This document shows, one piece after another, positions 1 to 10,654 of a stretch of DNA of 64,000 nucleotides. Source of the DNA: Galerina marginata. Lineage: Eukaryota; Basidiomycota; Agaricomycetes; Agaricales; Galerinaceae. The notes under the pieces are model-generated. The model made no database searches, was not told the origin of the DNA, and saw only the letters and a program-made list of their open reading frames with translations. The stretch spans positions 682,001 to 746,000 of the forward strand of contig JAECYW010000003.1 of the NCBI GenBank assembly GCA_023014335.1, in the 5' to 3' direction. Each line of letters opens with the position of its first letter. Position 1 is the first letter of the stretch. The position numbers and the translations under genes were made by a program.

Positions 1-87
1 TCTTTGTTTCGATTATTTTTTGACAACCGTCGGCCTGAGATGCTCTCTTCCTTTTCTTCCACACAGCCATATACTCATTTTTGGTGG

Positions 88-255
88 TTAACAAAGTTAC
101 TTTTACAAATTAACTTTTCCATACAAAAGTAACTTATTTTAACTTGTGTTAACTTTTGGCTGGTCAAGTTAATTTGTCCAAGTAAAGTGAAGTAAAAGTC
201 AAGCTAAGTCAAGTGAAAGTTAGGATAAGTCAAGTGAAAGTTAGAATAAGGAGCA
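88..255. repeat. AAGTTAACTT-type simple repeat tract
   Basis: Short AACTT, AAGTTA and AAGTGAAGT blocks follow one another without a fixed period. Similar islands lie at about 822-935 and 2060-2160. They look like decayed versions of the ordered tandem repeat at 1200-1410. No gene is visible in them. Confidence 0.6.
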
Positions 256-599
256 AAGTTTCCGTAGGGAAGCGAGCTCGCCCCCAGCATGGGGCGGGAA
301 GTCGTCCTGTCCTGTGCTGAGTGGTGGGATGCATCCGCCGCGCGAGTTAAAGGCCCGGCAGATGTTTTCTAGCCCGGCGCGTCCTGACTACTTACTGTTT
401 ATTGCTATCACCTGGGAAATAATGGCTAAGGAAGGGAAGGAAAAGACTTACGAAAGCTGCACGGCCACGGGAGATAGAATGTTTGGCGTCTACCGTGAAG
501 GAGAGGATAACATGCTTAGAAAGTTAAATTAAAATGGAAATGGGTCCGACGATCGAGGGGATAACATGGTTAGAGAGAGGGACAGGCGGTTAGGGAAAG

Positions 600-1775
600 C
601 GGTGTTGGGTTAGATTAATGACCAAGGCAATCATGTGCCGGCGCTAAATTGGACTGGCGCCTATTCACGAACATCGTAGATTAATTACTCGTTTACTCAC
701 TTGCTTGTACAGGAAAATTCCAGCATATAGTTTTATTTTATGTTGTACGCTCTACATAACATGTACCTTGGGATGAAGACCACACAATTCAGGGCGGAAG
801 CATCTAATTTCTATCTTAGTTTGTTCAAGTAAACCGGTTCAAGCTAACTTTTGCAAGTTAACTTGGACGAGCTAACTTTGCCACTGAAGTTAGTCGAAGA
901 AAAAGGGACAAGTTAACTTGACCGCCTAGGTTGGCACAGTTTAATGACGGTTATGGCTGCAGGTAATAATTCGGCTACCCATGGCCTTCAAAACGAGCTG
1001 AAAAACTTTGAAAACGGTGAAGAATTGACTGAAAAACAATGAGTTTATCGAAATTGACTACTTTCTTCACCACTTTCGGATGTTCATACGGGTTACGGGG
1101 TACGTTTCCTGGTGGGTATGGGTACGGGTAAGGGCTGGAACGCCTACCCATACCATACTCTGCGTTAAATCTTTCGGATTCATTCCAAATCAAGTGGTCA
1201 AATTAACTTGTCCAAGTTAACTTGGACTAACTTCAGTGGCGAAGTTAACTTGTCCAAGTTAACTTGGACTAACTTCAGTGGCGAAGTTAACTTGTCCAAG
1301 TTAACTTGGACTAACTTCAGTGGCGAAGTTAACTTGTCCAAGTTACCTTGGACTAACTTAGGCGGCAAAAGTTAACTTGAACAAGTGAACTTGAATTAAC
1401 TTTTCTGGCGACGGTAATTGCATCAAGTAAATTTGTACGGAATTCGATTTAGTACATATATTTTTATTCTCCCATATTGACGAGCGCCGCTCTGCTCTGC
1501 ATCGGCGGTGACACCCGTGCGTTACCCATGCAATTTCCAGCGATCCGTGCTCACCCTGCCCCAGGGTGTAAACAATAATTAGATTCTTCCAGGTCGCGTG
1601 CTGTAGCAACTTGGTAACCTGTCCCAGGGCCCTAACATAGCGAATTTTCCTATCCTGCGAGTAATATTGCTCGGACGATGGAGATTTTGGGCTTGTTCGA
1701 AAGCGATTGACAAATAGAATCCGATTTTAATAGTTTTGGAGCTTAGGTAAAGACCCCCCTATGTGAAATTTACGA
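600..1775. mobile_element. decayed relative of the fold-back element core
   Basis: Two blocks here match the interior of the fold-back element at 14,174-17,372. Positions about 612-655 (CAATCATGTGCCGGCG and a following GGCGC block) match about 15,290-15,345. Positions about 1670-1765 (a GATTTTGGGCTTG..CGAAAGC block and GGAGCTTAGGTAAAGAC) match about 15,735-15,830. The order is the same, but the intervening DNA is replaced partly by AAGTTAACTT repeats. I read it as an old, broken copy; no ends or target duplication can be seen. Confidence 0.4.
1200..1410. repeat. 42-bp tandem repeat, about five copies
   Basis: Copies begin at about 1200, 1242, 1284, 1326 and 1369, so the period is 42 bp (43 at the last step). 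Three central copies are almost identical and the outer ones have diverged. Each copy holds two AAGTTAACTTG blocks, whose GTTAAC core is self-complementary, followed by ACTTCAGTGGCG. There is no coding frame through it. Its role is unknown; a local minisatellite is the simplest reading. Confidence 0.85.
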
Positions 1776-2164
1776 ATTATACGTATGTACATACTATGCG
1801 AAGTAGCCAACCTCGAGAGCACTCACATAATTGAGATGCGCGGCGTGTTTGTGCATCCATTACTGAGGCCGTCTGACGGGTGTGCTTAACTTTGACTCAA
1901 TACTACTGATTCTGACGTTATATTCGCAGTATATTGTGTTTATATATCCCACACAAGTACCTATAGGATATCAGAACTATTGTACGTACAGTAGATCACG
2001 TCCCCACAGACATACATATTCTGCAGGGGATTGTTTGAGCGGTAAAAGCGTGGGAGTGTTCAAGTTAATTTGTTCAAGCGTGGGAAAAAGTAAAGTAAAG
2101 TTAACGCGGTTATGTTTGGCTGAGGCAAGTTAACCAAGTTAACTTGAAAAAGTAACTTTATTGA

Positions 2165-3150
2165 CAGTCCTCATTTTGTGCTCGGAAAGGCGGTACATCC
2201 AATTTTCAATGCGCAAACTCTCGATATCTATTCGGCACTAAAAATAATGCCACAAGCCACCGAAAGGCCTTCTGCGATTAGGCTGCGGAAGGTTCAAAAA
2301 TGGCGCATCCCCATGGCCTGGCTAAACGCACAGGGGTACAGGAAGCATGGAATATCTTTGGATTAGATATCTCAGGGTGAAGACACGAGAATGTTTTTTG
2401 AACATTTTCCAGTCGAAATTCTGAGTTGATTCGCTTAATTCACTCACGATTCCATGCTCCCACACCCTCGCTCCGTTCTAGACAACGTGCAATGTCAGTC
2501 AGCATTTTCCCAAAGTATCAATTCACCATATGCATGGTACCATCCACTCGTGTCTCCGTAGCCAGGTAGAAGGAAGAGGCGACGAAAGCATAGAGGTCCT
2601 TTAGATTCGTTGCCTCAGAACCAAGACAGGAAAAAGTTCAATCCCTGTTGGAATTTTGAGATACGATGGATTACCTTTGAATACGTCCCATACTTCCAAA
2701 TTCGCGTTTCGTTCTCGACAATGTGCAATCTCAATCCCTTTTTTCAAGGTACCAATTTCTCACTTTTTAGGCTAATATCTTCCATTCAGACGAACCGAAT
2801 TTGGTTTATGGTGTCTAGTTAGACGACCACTCATTTTGGGCAGAGGATGGCGGTGATACCCCTTTGATTTACACCGTACGTGCTACTGTAGTATTTCATT
2901 CAATTCGTACGTCACGCGTCCCACCCGTTTTTTTCTGAACCCGGATTTAATTGATTCTCGAATTTTCCGATTTTATGAGATTTTTCGAAAGTCAAAAATT
3001 CCAACATTGTGTACGAATTGAATGAAATACTACAGTATGTCCCCCCTTCCATTTTTGTTGTTAAAAGGTTAGAAAGAGACCTGTTAGAACTGTCCATGTG
3101 TGCTATTGAAGAGTGTATTTTATAATCATAAACTTTCTATGAAAAACTCC
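2165..3150 (+). repeat. hairpin super-unit S1 (5'-truncated)
   Basis: This is the most degenerate member of the array. It starts inside the class A part. One hairpin at 2341-2460 pairs GGAAGCATGGAAT with ATTCCATGCTCC. A weaker one lies at about 2586-2699. The 3' terminal block (TTGTTGTTAAAAGGTTAGAAAG, about 3052-3080) matches the ends of S2-S6. A 150-bp MITE has inserted just before that block. Confidence 0.6.
2886..3035. mobile_element. 150-bp MITE with TA target site (mariner-like)
   Basis: Terminal inverted repeats of 25 bp start CTGTAGTATTTCATTC and are perfect at 2886-2910 and 3011-3035. A TA dinucleotide flanks each end (2884-2885 and 3036-3037), the target duplication expected for Tc1/mariner-type transposition. 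The 100-bp interior codes for nothing. It sits between the two parts of the S1 terminal block, so it inserted after the array formed. Confidence 0.75.
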
Positions 3151-3539
3151 AGTTATGAAAGTTGCCAACGCCGTTGAATTTGGTCGTGTACTCCCTCGTG
3201 TTCTACCACGTGATCAAAGCTATGGCGGCGATTTCCTAATCAGTGACGCGCTGCTTCAAGTGCTTGCTCTTCGATCCCACCTGGCAGCCCCCGTTTCTTT
3301 CGAACACCCTGGCAAATTCAAGATGTGATCCTGGCTGATATCGTGCGACGTATTCGTGTCAGTCATGAGAGGGCGAATACTGCTCGAGCTTTATTGAAGG
3401 CTGGATGATTCTCTTGACCGGGGCTTGGGCACGAGCAGTTATCGATGCGGTGATCATGGAAATGAACAGGTTCGGGCTGATCACGATACGGTATGTGATG
3501 TCATTTTATGACCCGATCTCAATGTATGATGACTTCCGG

Positions 3540-3545
3540 TATAAA
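3540..3545 (+). promoter_or_regulatory. TATA box of S2 leader
   Basis: TATAAA followed by CGCTCGGAA. The same arrangement (TATAAA then CACTCGGGA) occurs in S4 at 9751-9756, although the surrounding sequence has diverged. That supports a selected core promoter, but transcription has not been shown. Confidence 0.4.
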
Positions 3546-4590
3546 CGCTCGGAATACCCTCCATTCCTATGGCCCTCCGTCCGTTACGCACACGTAAAAT
3601 CCCTGACCTCCCTACACTGTACGCACTACCTTTGAATGTCTTACCATTGGAGTTGTCGTTCCGGTGAGCCAGTTTTCGAGGATCACGCCACATATTTTCC
3701 CGATTTACCCATGAAGGATTTCGAGATAAGCAGGTCCTCTCTTCCTCGAAAGGTCCTCCCGTTTCCCCAACTACCCTGCCGTCAAACCAAACGCCAAACC
3801 GAAGCATGCCGATTGATCTCTCCTACTCGATTGCAGGGGCTCAAAACAAACTGTTTTCTTTTTTTGAGCTGACTGGTTCGAGTTATGGCAAAAGAGGTCC
3901 GCCGTGTGCTTCGTGGGGGGGTTTGCTTTCCCCCTTTAAAGCTTTAACCCCCGATCTTCCTGAATGGCTTTATCTCCTTCTCCCTCTTTGATAGTACTTT
4001 AAACCCCCCAGTGCCATTCCCCTTCCACTCCTAAACCAAACGCCGATCCGAAGTATGCCGCGCGAGGTCTCTCCCACTCGACAGTGCGAACCCGAATGAA
4101 AATTTCTTTTTGGACCGACTGGCTCGCCTATTGCCCTCGATCGGCCAACATCGACCCTTGTCTCAGGTACGGGTACCGGTGTAAGTCCACCCTTTTATCT
4201 CTGTATAAAGAGCGCCTCTCACCTATCCTAGTATTACCACTCAACCCGCATAATTCAACGACAGTTAAATTAAAACTTTGATTTTTTAGGCCCTCGTCTC
4301 GAGTTTATCCCTATTTTTGTAGATGTGCTTCCGCCTTTCATTAGTCCTTGGATTGACTATCTCTCGCCGACCTTGGACTTGGACTTGGCTGTCGGGCTCA
4401 ATTCCTCTTCTTCCGCACCCTCACATACTTATTCGTTCTCAGAGATATGGTACGTCCTTTTTGTGACGCACCAACTCTCTGTATCGATTTAAAAACCATA
4501 GTAAGAGCGGTCTTTCAGATGCTTGGGGTTACAAACCACACAAGTTCCCAAGCCTCATCTCCGTGGCCAAGTCGATGCGCAAGAGGCACC

Positions 4591-4707
4591 GGAAGCATGG
4601 AAACCGTTCAATCAGCTATCTCAGAACGAGACGGGAAGCGTTTTACGCTAGAAAGACTTCCAGTCGTAGTTTGAGATAGTCTGAAGTTCCTGTAGTTCCA
4701 TGTTTCC
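4591..4707 (+). ncRNA. class A hairpin (candidate structured RNA)
   Basis: The outer arms are GGAAGCATGGAA (from 4591) and TTCCATGTTTCC (to 4707). An inner perfect pair CTATCTCA (4616-4623) / TGAGATAG (4672-4679) nests inside, and GGGAAGCG pairs with CGCT and CTTCC further in. The two-tier fold is the type structure of class A. Confidence 0.5.
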
Positions 4708-4870
4708 ACAACCTCACTCCGTTCTCGACGACGCACAACCTCATTTTTTTTCTTTCCAAAATATCAATCGCCGAATACTAACATCCTCCTTTTCCGCAGA
4801 CGAACTTTACATCTGCCTCTGCTCGAAACTCCACAGGCCGACAACCATAACGTCTCCGTGGCCTGGTCGA

Positions 4871-4981
4871 AAGCATGGAAGGATTTTGTATAAGCTATCT
4901 CAAAACGAACGAAGATTGGAGTTTTAAAAACTTTCAGTCGGAATTTTGAGGTTGCTTGGAGTGAAGAATACTTCCATGCTT
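4871..4981 (+). ncRNA. class A hairpin
   Basis: The arms AAGCATGGAAG (4871-4881) and CTTCCATGCTT (4971-4981) pair perfectly over 11 bp. Where other class A members have GGAAA/TTTCC, this one has GGAAG/CTTCC, so both arms changed together. Confidence 0.5.
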
Positions 4982-6300
4982 CCACGACCTCGCTCCGTTC
5001 TCGACGGCATGCGATCTGTATCTGTGTATTGGAGCACATCCGCTTGGATGGTACGAGTGTTATTTTTATTTTTAAATTTGGCTCATAGCTCAGGTGCCAG
5101 AAGCCCCACAGCTCCCAACCATCGCGTCTCCGTGCACTGTGACCTGGGCGTGGTCTAGTCGAAGCGAGAAGAACCGGAAGAATGGAATGTCCTTGGATCT
5201 TCCTTTCAATCTTGGAGCAAAGCCGACAACGACTCCGTTCTCGACGACACGCGATCTGTGCATTGAAGTATATCCGCTCAGAAGGTACGTGCCTATTTCC
5301 TCGTTTAGCGCATAGCTCAGGTAACGGAAACCTCACAGGTCCCAAACTATGGCGTCTTCATCATTATCTGCTTGGGATTCGCGTGGTCCGCTTGAAGCCG
5401 GAGGCACTGGAAGCATGGAGATTTTCAGATTCGCCATCTCAATCTCAGAGTGAAGCCGACAAGGGGTTCAAAGAACTTTCCAGTCGGAATTTTGAGATGA
5501 ACTGGACTGTTATCCTCGCATGCTTCCACACCCTTTCAACCACACGCCATCCCAGTCCCTTTTTTCCAAAGTATCAATTCCCAATTTACGAGTTGATACT
5601 GTCCCCTCTTTCTAGACGCCCTTGTAGCCTTGCATTGCCCCAACTATCGCGTATCCATGGGTTATGGTCTAGTCGAAGCAGGAGGCACCGGAACCATGGA
5701 AAGCGTTTGGATAGGCAATCTCAAAACGAAGACATGGGGTTACCGTTTAGGAAACCTCCCAGTCGGGATTTTGAGATGGTGACCATATATTTGACCCTCG
5801 CTCTCCATGCTTCTGCGACCCTTGTTTCATCTCCATCCGTACTCAACGTCACACAATTTGCGCATGGGAGTTTATCTGCTCAGATGGTACGTGCCTGTTT
5901 CTCTTTTGGCTCATAGCTTGGGTCACAACTTACGTAGATCCTCACAGATTCCCAATCATCGGGTCTTCCTGGGTTTGAGCGCAGTCTGGTCGAAGAGAGA
6001 ACCCGGAAGCATGGAAAGCCTCTCGATTTTCTATCTCAATCTCAGAGCGAGCCGACAAGGGGTTTATAAAACCTTTCGGTCGGAGTATTGAGATGTATCG
6101 AGCCACGCGAGCTCCACGCTTCCTTGACCTGTTTCGTCTCACTCCGTTCTCGATGGTGCACGATCTGCGCCCTGGGTCACATCTGCTCAATCGGTACGTG
6201 TCAATTTCGCTTTTTGGCTTACACCCCAGGTCCTAAACCATCGCGTCTTCATCATCATGGGCCTGGGATTCTTCTGGTCTGCTCGAATCGAGGGGCGCCA

Positions 6301-6417
6301 GAAGCATGGAACTTTTCAAATTCGCTTCAATCTCAGAGAAAAGCCAACAAGGGGTTTAAAAAACCTTCCAGTTGGAATTTTAAGATATGGATAAGGTTTA
6401 AAAAGGTTCCATGCTTC
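6301..6417 (+). ncRNA. class A hairpin
   Basis: GAAGCATGGAAC (6301-6312) pairs perfectly with GTTCCATGCTTC (6406-6417). The AAC/GTT end differs from the usual AAAG/CTTT but still pairs. Confidence 0.5.
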
Positions 6418-6604
6418 CACACCTTCTCGATGACCACGATATCGATCGATTTTCCGATCCCTCAATACCAGTATTGAAGCTAAAGCACCCCTTTCCTCCC
6501 TCCAGACGAACTTGTTCATTTGGATTACGCGAAACCCTGCAGGCTAACGGTCATTTCGTCTCCATAGTCATGTCGAGTCGAAGCGAGACGCACCGGGGTC
6601 TGGA

Positions 6605-6719
6605 TGCATGGAAAGCGTTTGGATGAGCTATCTCAGAATTTGAAGACGGCGAGGGTTTTAGGAAAACCTTGCACTCGGAATCTTGATAAGCGGGCTGACC
6701 TTTCCCCCGCTTTCCATGC
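6605..6719 (+). ncRNA. class A hairpin
   Basis: GCATGGAAAGCG (6605-6616) pairs perfectly with CGCTTTCCATGC (6708-6719). This is the last class A unit of S2. Confidence 0.5.
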
Positions 6720-7282
6720 TTCTACAACCTTGTTTTTCCTCACTCCGTACTCGATGACGCGCAATCTGTGGATTGGAACACATTCGTCTCATTGACTCGT
6801 CTATTTTCCCCACTTGTACATTTTATCCTTGGGCACTCTATTAACGGTCTTTAATCCTACTCCAGCCTCTTGCCCTCCTGTGTGAACGAAGACGGAACCC
6901 GCAAGCACGAAGTCGCCGTCGACTTCCACCCCAACGCAGAAAGGGCGGAATACTAGTATCCCACCTCTGAATTTTCCCAAAGGTTGGTTTTGGGGCGGTA
7001 CGTAGTTGATTATGTACTATAGAAAGACGCTTGTGATACATTTTCTAGTTTAAACATCTTTCCCTATTCTTGTTAGAAAGTTAGACGGAGAAGAATTACC
7101 CGTTCAAACGTTCATGCATCACAAGAATGTATTTTTTAATTATGATGACGAACCTTAGATATAGAAATTATCACGGTTGATTTTGTCGTGCAGCGAGCTT
7201 GAATAAACAAGCAGGAAAGGAAGTTCTGACTTCGGGTTTGCAGCTTGTCCGACGTACTCAATTTGAGGAGGCCAAAAAAGGT

Positions 7283-7314
7283 GACGCGACGCGACGCGAC
7301 TGTATCACATGATT
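7283..7314 (+). promoter_or_regulatory. conserved upstream block of S3
   Basis: Three GACGC-type repeats (GACGCGACGCGACGCGAC) are followed by TGTATCACATGATT. Versions of this block lie before S5, S6, S7 and S8, 185-225 bp upstream of their first hairpin. CACATG resembles a variant E-box, but the factor is unknown. Confidence 0.5.
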
Positions 7315-8140
7315 TGCGTAATCTAATCGAATCCAGCTTGCTCATCAGATGATGACTGGTTCACTCGTGTTTGCTCATTCACTCCCATGACCGTTACTTC
7401 GTACCACCCCACATCCACGTCACTGAGTGCTGAAGAAGACCAGACCTGCGCATGCGTGATCCGACTTTACCATTCCCATTTCTTCACTACTTTCCTAACC
7501 CTAACCTGCGCGCAAACCAACCGCCAATGCGAAGCATGCTGTCCAGTATTTTCTCCCTCACTGCGAGTCCAAAAGAACCTGGTTTGTTGGATCTACTGGT
7601 TCGAGGTGATAATGAAATATTGCATAAGTACCATGCTTCTTGGGCTCAGGTTATTTGCTTCCCTCTTGACGACTCTGATTCACACAAATCGCCGACCAAG
7701 CTTGCCTCCGACCCTCTCCTCCTCGACACTGCCAGCCCAAAAGAACAAGAGACCTGTTTTTTAGGAGATGCCGGTTTGAGTTGGCGGAAGTCATAGAGTA
7801 TTAGGGGTAAGCTTCTTGTGCTTGTTTACATTCAAATTCCTCTCGACTCGGATGCTCAGCTAACTTCCACTCGACTCTTGACTCTCGAGGTGGCTCGCTT
7901 TCTCTATCCGACATCGACCAATATCTACTACGAGCTTTGCGATGCTCAATGAACTGTCGTTCTGGTCAGCCTATCTCTCGAGAATCACTCCTTCCGATTT
8001 ACCGATCTATCCAAGAAAAGCTTCATGGTAAGCACCTATGATTCAACCTGTCTTTTCTACTGGGGCCTTCGATACTTTTTCTTTCATCTCTCTATAATTC
8101 TTGGAAAAACATCCTCTGCACTCCAAACAGAGTCAATCCT

Positions 8141-8259
8141 AAGCATGCAGCGAGTCAGACGCCTCTCCCACTCGAAGGTGCAAGCCAAAATGAACTCGGG
8201 TTTTTTTTTTTACCCGGGCCAACTGCTTCGATAATCCGGGGTGATAGTGTTGCATGCTT
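8141..8259 (+). ncRNA. class B hairpin, A-T covariant
   Basis: AAGCATGCA (8141-8149) pairs perfectly with TGCATGCTT (8251-8259). Other class B members have C-G, T-A or a shortened stem at the last position. The inner part holds CTCGA and TTCGA blocks as in all class B units. Confidence 0.55.
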
Positions 8260-8366
8260 GTTTCTCAGGCTTGTTTATTGTCCTTCTCGTCTCGTTGGTT
8301 CCCTATCTACTCGAATGGCTCGTGTTTTTCCCTCCGTCGACCAACGTCTTATTGAAAACATAGATC

Positions 8367-8477
8367 GGAAGCACATCAACTATGATCTCACCTTCTCGAT
8401 CCACGAGGTTTTGAAAAAGGATTTGTATTTTTCAGGACCTTCGTCTCGAGATATTGACTTCGCTGCTTCGTGCTTCC
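8367..8477 (+). ncRNA. class C hairpin, CAC/GTG form
   Basis: GGAAGCAC (8367-8374) pairs with GTGCTTCC (8470-8477). An inner ATCTCA block (from about 8387) faces CTCGAGAT (about 8448). The S4 member at 10,187-10,301 pairs with different bases in the same place. Confidence 0.5.
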
Positions 8478-8566
8478 ACGGCTCTTTAGTCTTCGCTTGA
8501 CTGAGGCGCTCAGTTCCTTTTCTTCCACCCACTATATTTGTTTCGGGCTCATGGATATCAAGTATG

Positions 8567-8642
8567 GTGCGTTCTTTTTTTGGTGTATCGTCTCCCAATA
8601 TCAATTCACTACTAAATGTAATACCCTTCTCCCGGTCTCCAG
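8567..8642 (+). other. intron-like segment inside S3
   Basis: It begins GTGCGTTC, carries CACTACTAAAT about 33 nt before its end and ends in a pyrimidine run plus CCAG. Length is 76 nt, typical of introns in this window. The same place in S5 (17,481-17,549) has a better version. Confidence 0.4.
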
Positions 8643-9519
8643 CCTCCAGGAGACCATCCGCGCTTGGGCTGCGGAAGCGTCACCAGTTCTCAACTATTGC
8701 GTCTCCATGGGTATTGAACGCGGCGATCGGAGCGAGAGTAACTGGAAGCATGGAAGTCGTTTGTATCAACAGTCTCAGAACAAAGACAAAAGAAGTCTAA
8801 ATAACTTCGAGTCGGAATTTTGAGATTGAAAAATGTCGTCTCGTCCTCCATGCTTCCATAAGCTCTCTCCGTTCTCGACGACGGGGTCAGCCGCGGCCTG
8901 GCTGAAACGATCGGCACTGGAAGCATGGATGTCCTTTGGATCCGCCATCTCAGAACGAAGATGGAAGAAATTTACTTCCAGTTGGAATTTTTGAGATTTC
9001 CGAGTATTTCCATTCACATTTTCCATGCTTCTAATCTTCGTTTCGTGCCCGATGACGCGCAATCTCAATCCCACCCTGCTAAAGTACCAGTTTCTCAGTG
9101 GTTGACGTACTGTCTTTCCTGCAGGCGAACTGACATTACTTTTGCGGTGTGGACTGACAATCCTTTGATTTATACGACCGCTCTTCCATTTTCCTTGTTA
9201 GAAAATTATACAGCGAGCCTTTAAATAACAGTTTAAATGCCACTTTGTTGTGCCTTAAAGGAGTGCGTTGCTGCCATTATAATAATATAAATTTATGATG
9301 AGAGGGTATGTATGCAAATTCTTGAGGCGGTTAAATTTTGTCATTTAATGCGATGCAAAGGTCTGACAAACTGGCTTTTCCCGCAGTCAGCAGTTTCGCC
9401 GAGGGCAGGCCACGCTGTATCGCACGTGAACCGAGCTGGCGGCGATATCCTAATCAGTGTTTCGCTGCTTGCTTTTTCATCTCACCTGGCAGGCCCTCGT
9501 TTCTTCCGAACATCACTAG

Positions 9520-9695
9520 CAAGTCCTAGAAGAGCTCCCGGACGGTGTCGTGCAACGTATCCATATCAGTCATGAGAGGCCGGCCACGTATGCGCGAGCT
9601 TGGGTGAAGGCTGGGATGACTCTCTGGCAGGGTTTGGATACGACTGATATCGATGCGATCATCAAGGAAATGAAGGATCGAGTTGAAGATGCAGT
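9520..9695 (+). pseudogene. exon-like fragment shared by S4 and S2
   Basis: One frame from 9520 reads about 58 residues without a stop, including ISHERPATYARAWVKAG and TDIDAIIKEMKDRVEDA, and ends at a possible donor GTACGTGATG. S2 has the homologous stretch at about 3315-3475 (SHERANTARALLKAG), where one missing base breaks the frame. The composition looks protein-like, unlike the rest of the array. I do not recognise the family. It may be a captured gene fragment or the remains of a protein once encoded by the long-leader units. Confidence 0.35.
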
Positions 9696-9750
9696 ACGTG
9701 ATGAATTTCCTAGCCGATTTCGATGCATGACGGATCCCTAGGCTTGTCGA

Positions 9751-9756
9751 TATAAA
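9751..9756 (+). promoter_or_regulatory. TATA box of S4 leader
   Basis: TATAAA followed by CACTCGGGA, in the same place relative to the exon-like fragment as the S2 copy. Confidence 0.4.
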
Positions 9757-9984
9757 CACTCGGGACGCCCTCCGTCTGCTACCCACCCACCTTAGATCCT
9801 CCTACACAACACCTTTGGAAGTCTTACCCTCGCAGTTGTCGTTCCGGTGAGCCAGTTTCTCGAGGTATATTTCCACGCACTTACCTGATTTACCCAGGGA
9901 GCAGTTCAAGATAAGCACGTCCTCTGGACCACGAAAGCTTCTACCATTCCATCAACTACCCAGTCACTTAAACCAAACCGATCC

Positions 9985-10092
9985 GAAGCATGCCGTGACG
10001 CCTCTCCTCCTCGAAACTGCGAGCCCGAATGAACCTGCTTTTTTTGCGACCTGCTGGTTCGATAATGGATCATAGGAAGCACTGCATGCTTC
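9985..10092 (+). ncRNA. class B hairpin, C-G form
   Basis: GAAGCATGC (9985-9993) pairs perfectly with GCATGCTTC (10,084-10,092). The inner CTCGAAACTGCGAGCC block faces CTGGTTCGA, typical of class B. Confidence 0.5.
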
Positions 10093-10186
10093 TTGGTTCA
10101 TTTTCTCCCCCTCGCGACGGCCCATATCTACCTGAATGGCGCTTTCTTCCTTCCATAAGCCAACATCTTCCCGTCAACACCGATCC

Positions 10187-10301
10187 GAAGCATATTAGCT
10201 ACCGTCTCGCTCTTTTGATTCATCGGGGGTCAAGTAACAAGTTGAATTTATTAGGGCCCTTATCTCGAGATTTTTTCCCTTCACGGCTGCCGATATGCTT
10301 C
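10187..10301 (+). ncRNA. class C hairpin, ATAT form
   Basis: GAAGCATAT (10,187-10,195) pairs perfectly with ATATGCTTC (10,293-10,301). The S3 member has CAC/GTG here, so both arms changed together. Confidence 0.55.
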
Positions 10302-10528
10302 TGAGTCCACGGCTCTTGATTTTGGTTTCATTATCTCTCGACAACCCCAGACTCCACCTAGGTATCCACAGACTTTTTCGTGCTCAAAAAAATGGTACGT
10401 CCTGTTTTCGACGTACCCACTCTCAATACCGATTTGCTGTTTAACGCCCATCTTTCTGACGCTTCAGTTACAATGCCCCACAAATCCAAACCTCGTCTCT
10501 GTGGCAGAGCTGAACGGCAAGAGGCACC

Positions 10529-10654
10529 GGAAGCGTGGAAAGCCCGCGGACCATCTCTCCCGGTCCCAGAGCGACGGAAAGGGTCGAGAAAACTTCCAGC
10601 CGTTGCTTTGAGATGAGTTTTTTTTGTCCAAAGCGTTGACTTTTCCACGTTTCC
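10529..10654 (+). ncRNA. class A hairpin, G-C covariant
   Basis: GGAAGCGTGGAA (10,529-10,540) faces TTCCACGTTTCC (10,643-10,654). The usual A-T pair of GCATGG/CCATGC is replaced by G-C on both arms, with one G-T wobble elsewhere. Confidence 0.55.

Larger units (their letters stand above)
3150..7130 (+). repeat. hairpin super-unit S2 (long-leader type)
   Basis: S2 opens with CACGTGATC (3207-3215), then an exon-like segment shared with S4 (about 3300-3470), a TATAAA at 3540-3545 and a first class B hairpin at 3801-3912. It continues with the longest run of class A hairpins, starting at about 4591, 4871, 5174, 5409, 5690, 6005, 6301 and 6605, a period near 290 bp. Most A units are followed by a GGTACGTGCC-like donor and a TTTTTGGCTCATAGCTCAGG segment. 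It ends with TTGTTAGAAAGTTAGACGG at about 7070-7090. Long open frames across this unit cross the palindromes and are not credible genes. Confidence 0.65.
7130..9300 (+). repeat. hairpin super-unit S3 (short-leader type)
   Basis: After the conserved upstream block at 7283-7314 come class B hairpins at 7531-7639 and 8141-8259, a class C hairpin at 8367-8477, an intron-like segment at 8567-8642, and class A hairpins at 8744-8857 and 8919-9031. The 3' block CTTGTTAGAAAATTATACAG closes it at about 9194-9215. This is the shortest complete super-unit and shows the class order B-B-C-A-A clearly. Confidence 0.65.

Noticed and set aside
4764..5345. 193-aa minus-strand open frame in S2
   Set aside because: It runs antisense across several class A hairpins. 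Its apparent internal repeats (for example ACRRERS) come from the DNA repeat, not from protein repeats, and there is no family or splice support.
5182..5916. 244-aa plus-strand open frame in S2
   Set aside because: It crosses three hairpin units and two intron-like segments. Homologous positions in S3, S4 and S6 have stops, so the frame is not conserved.
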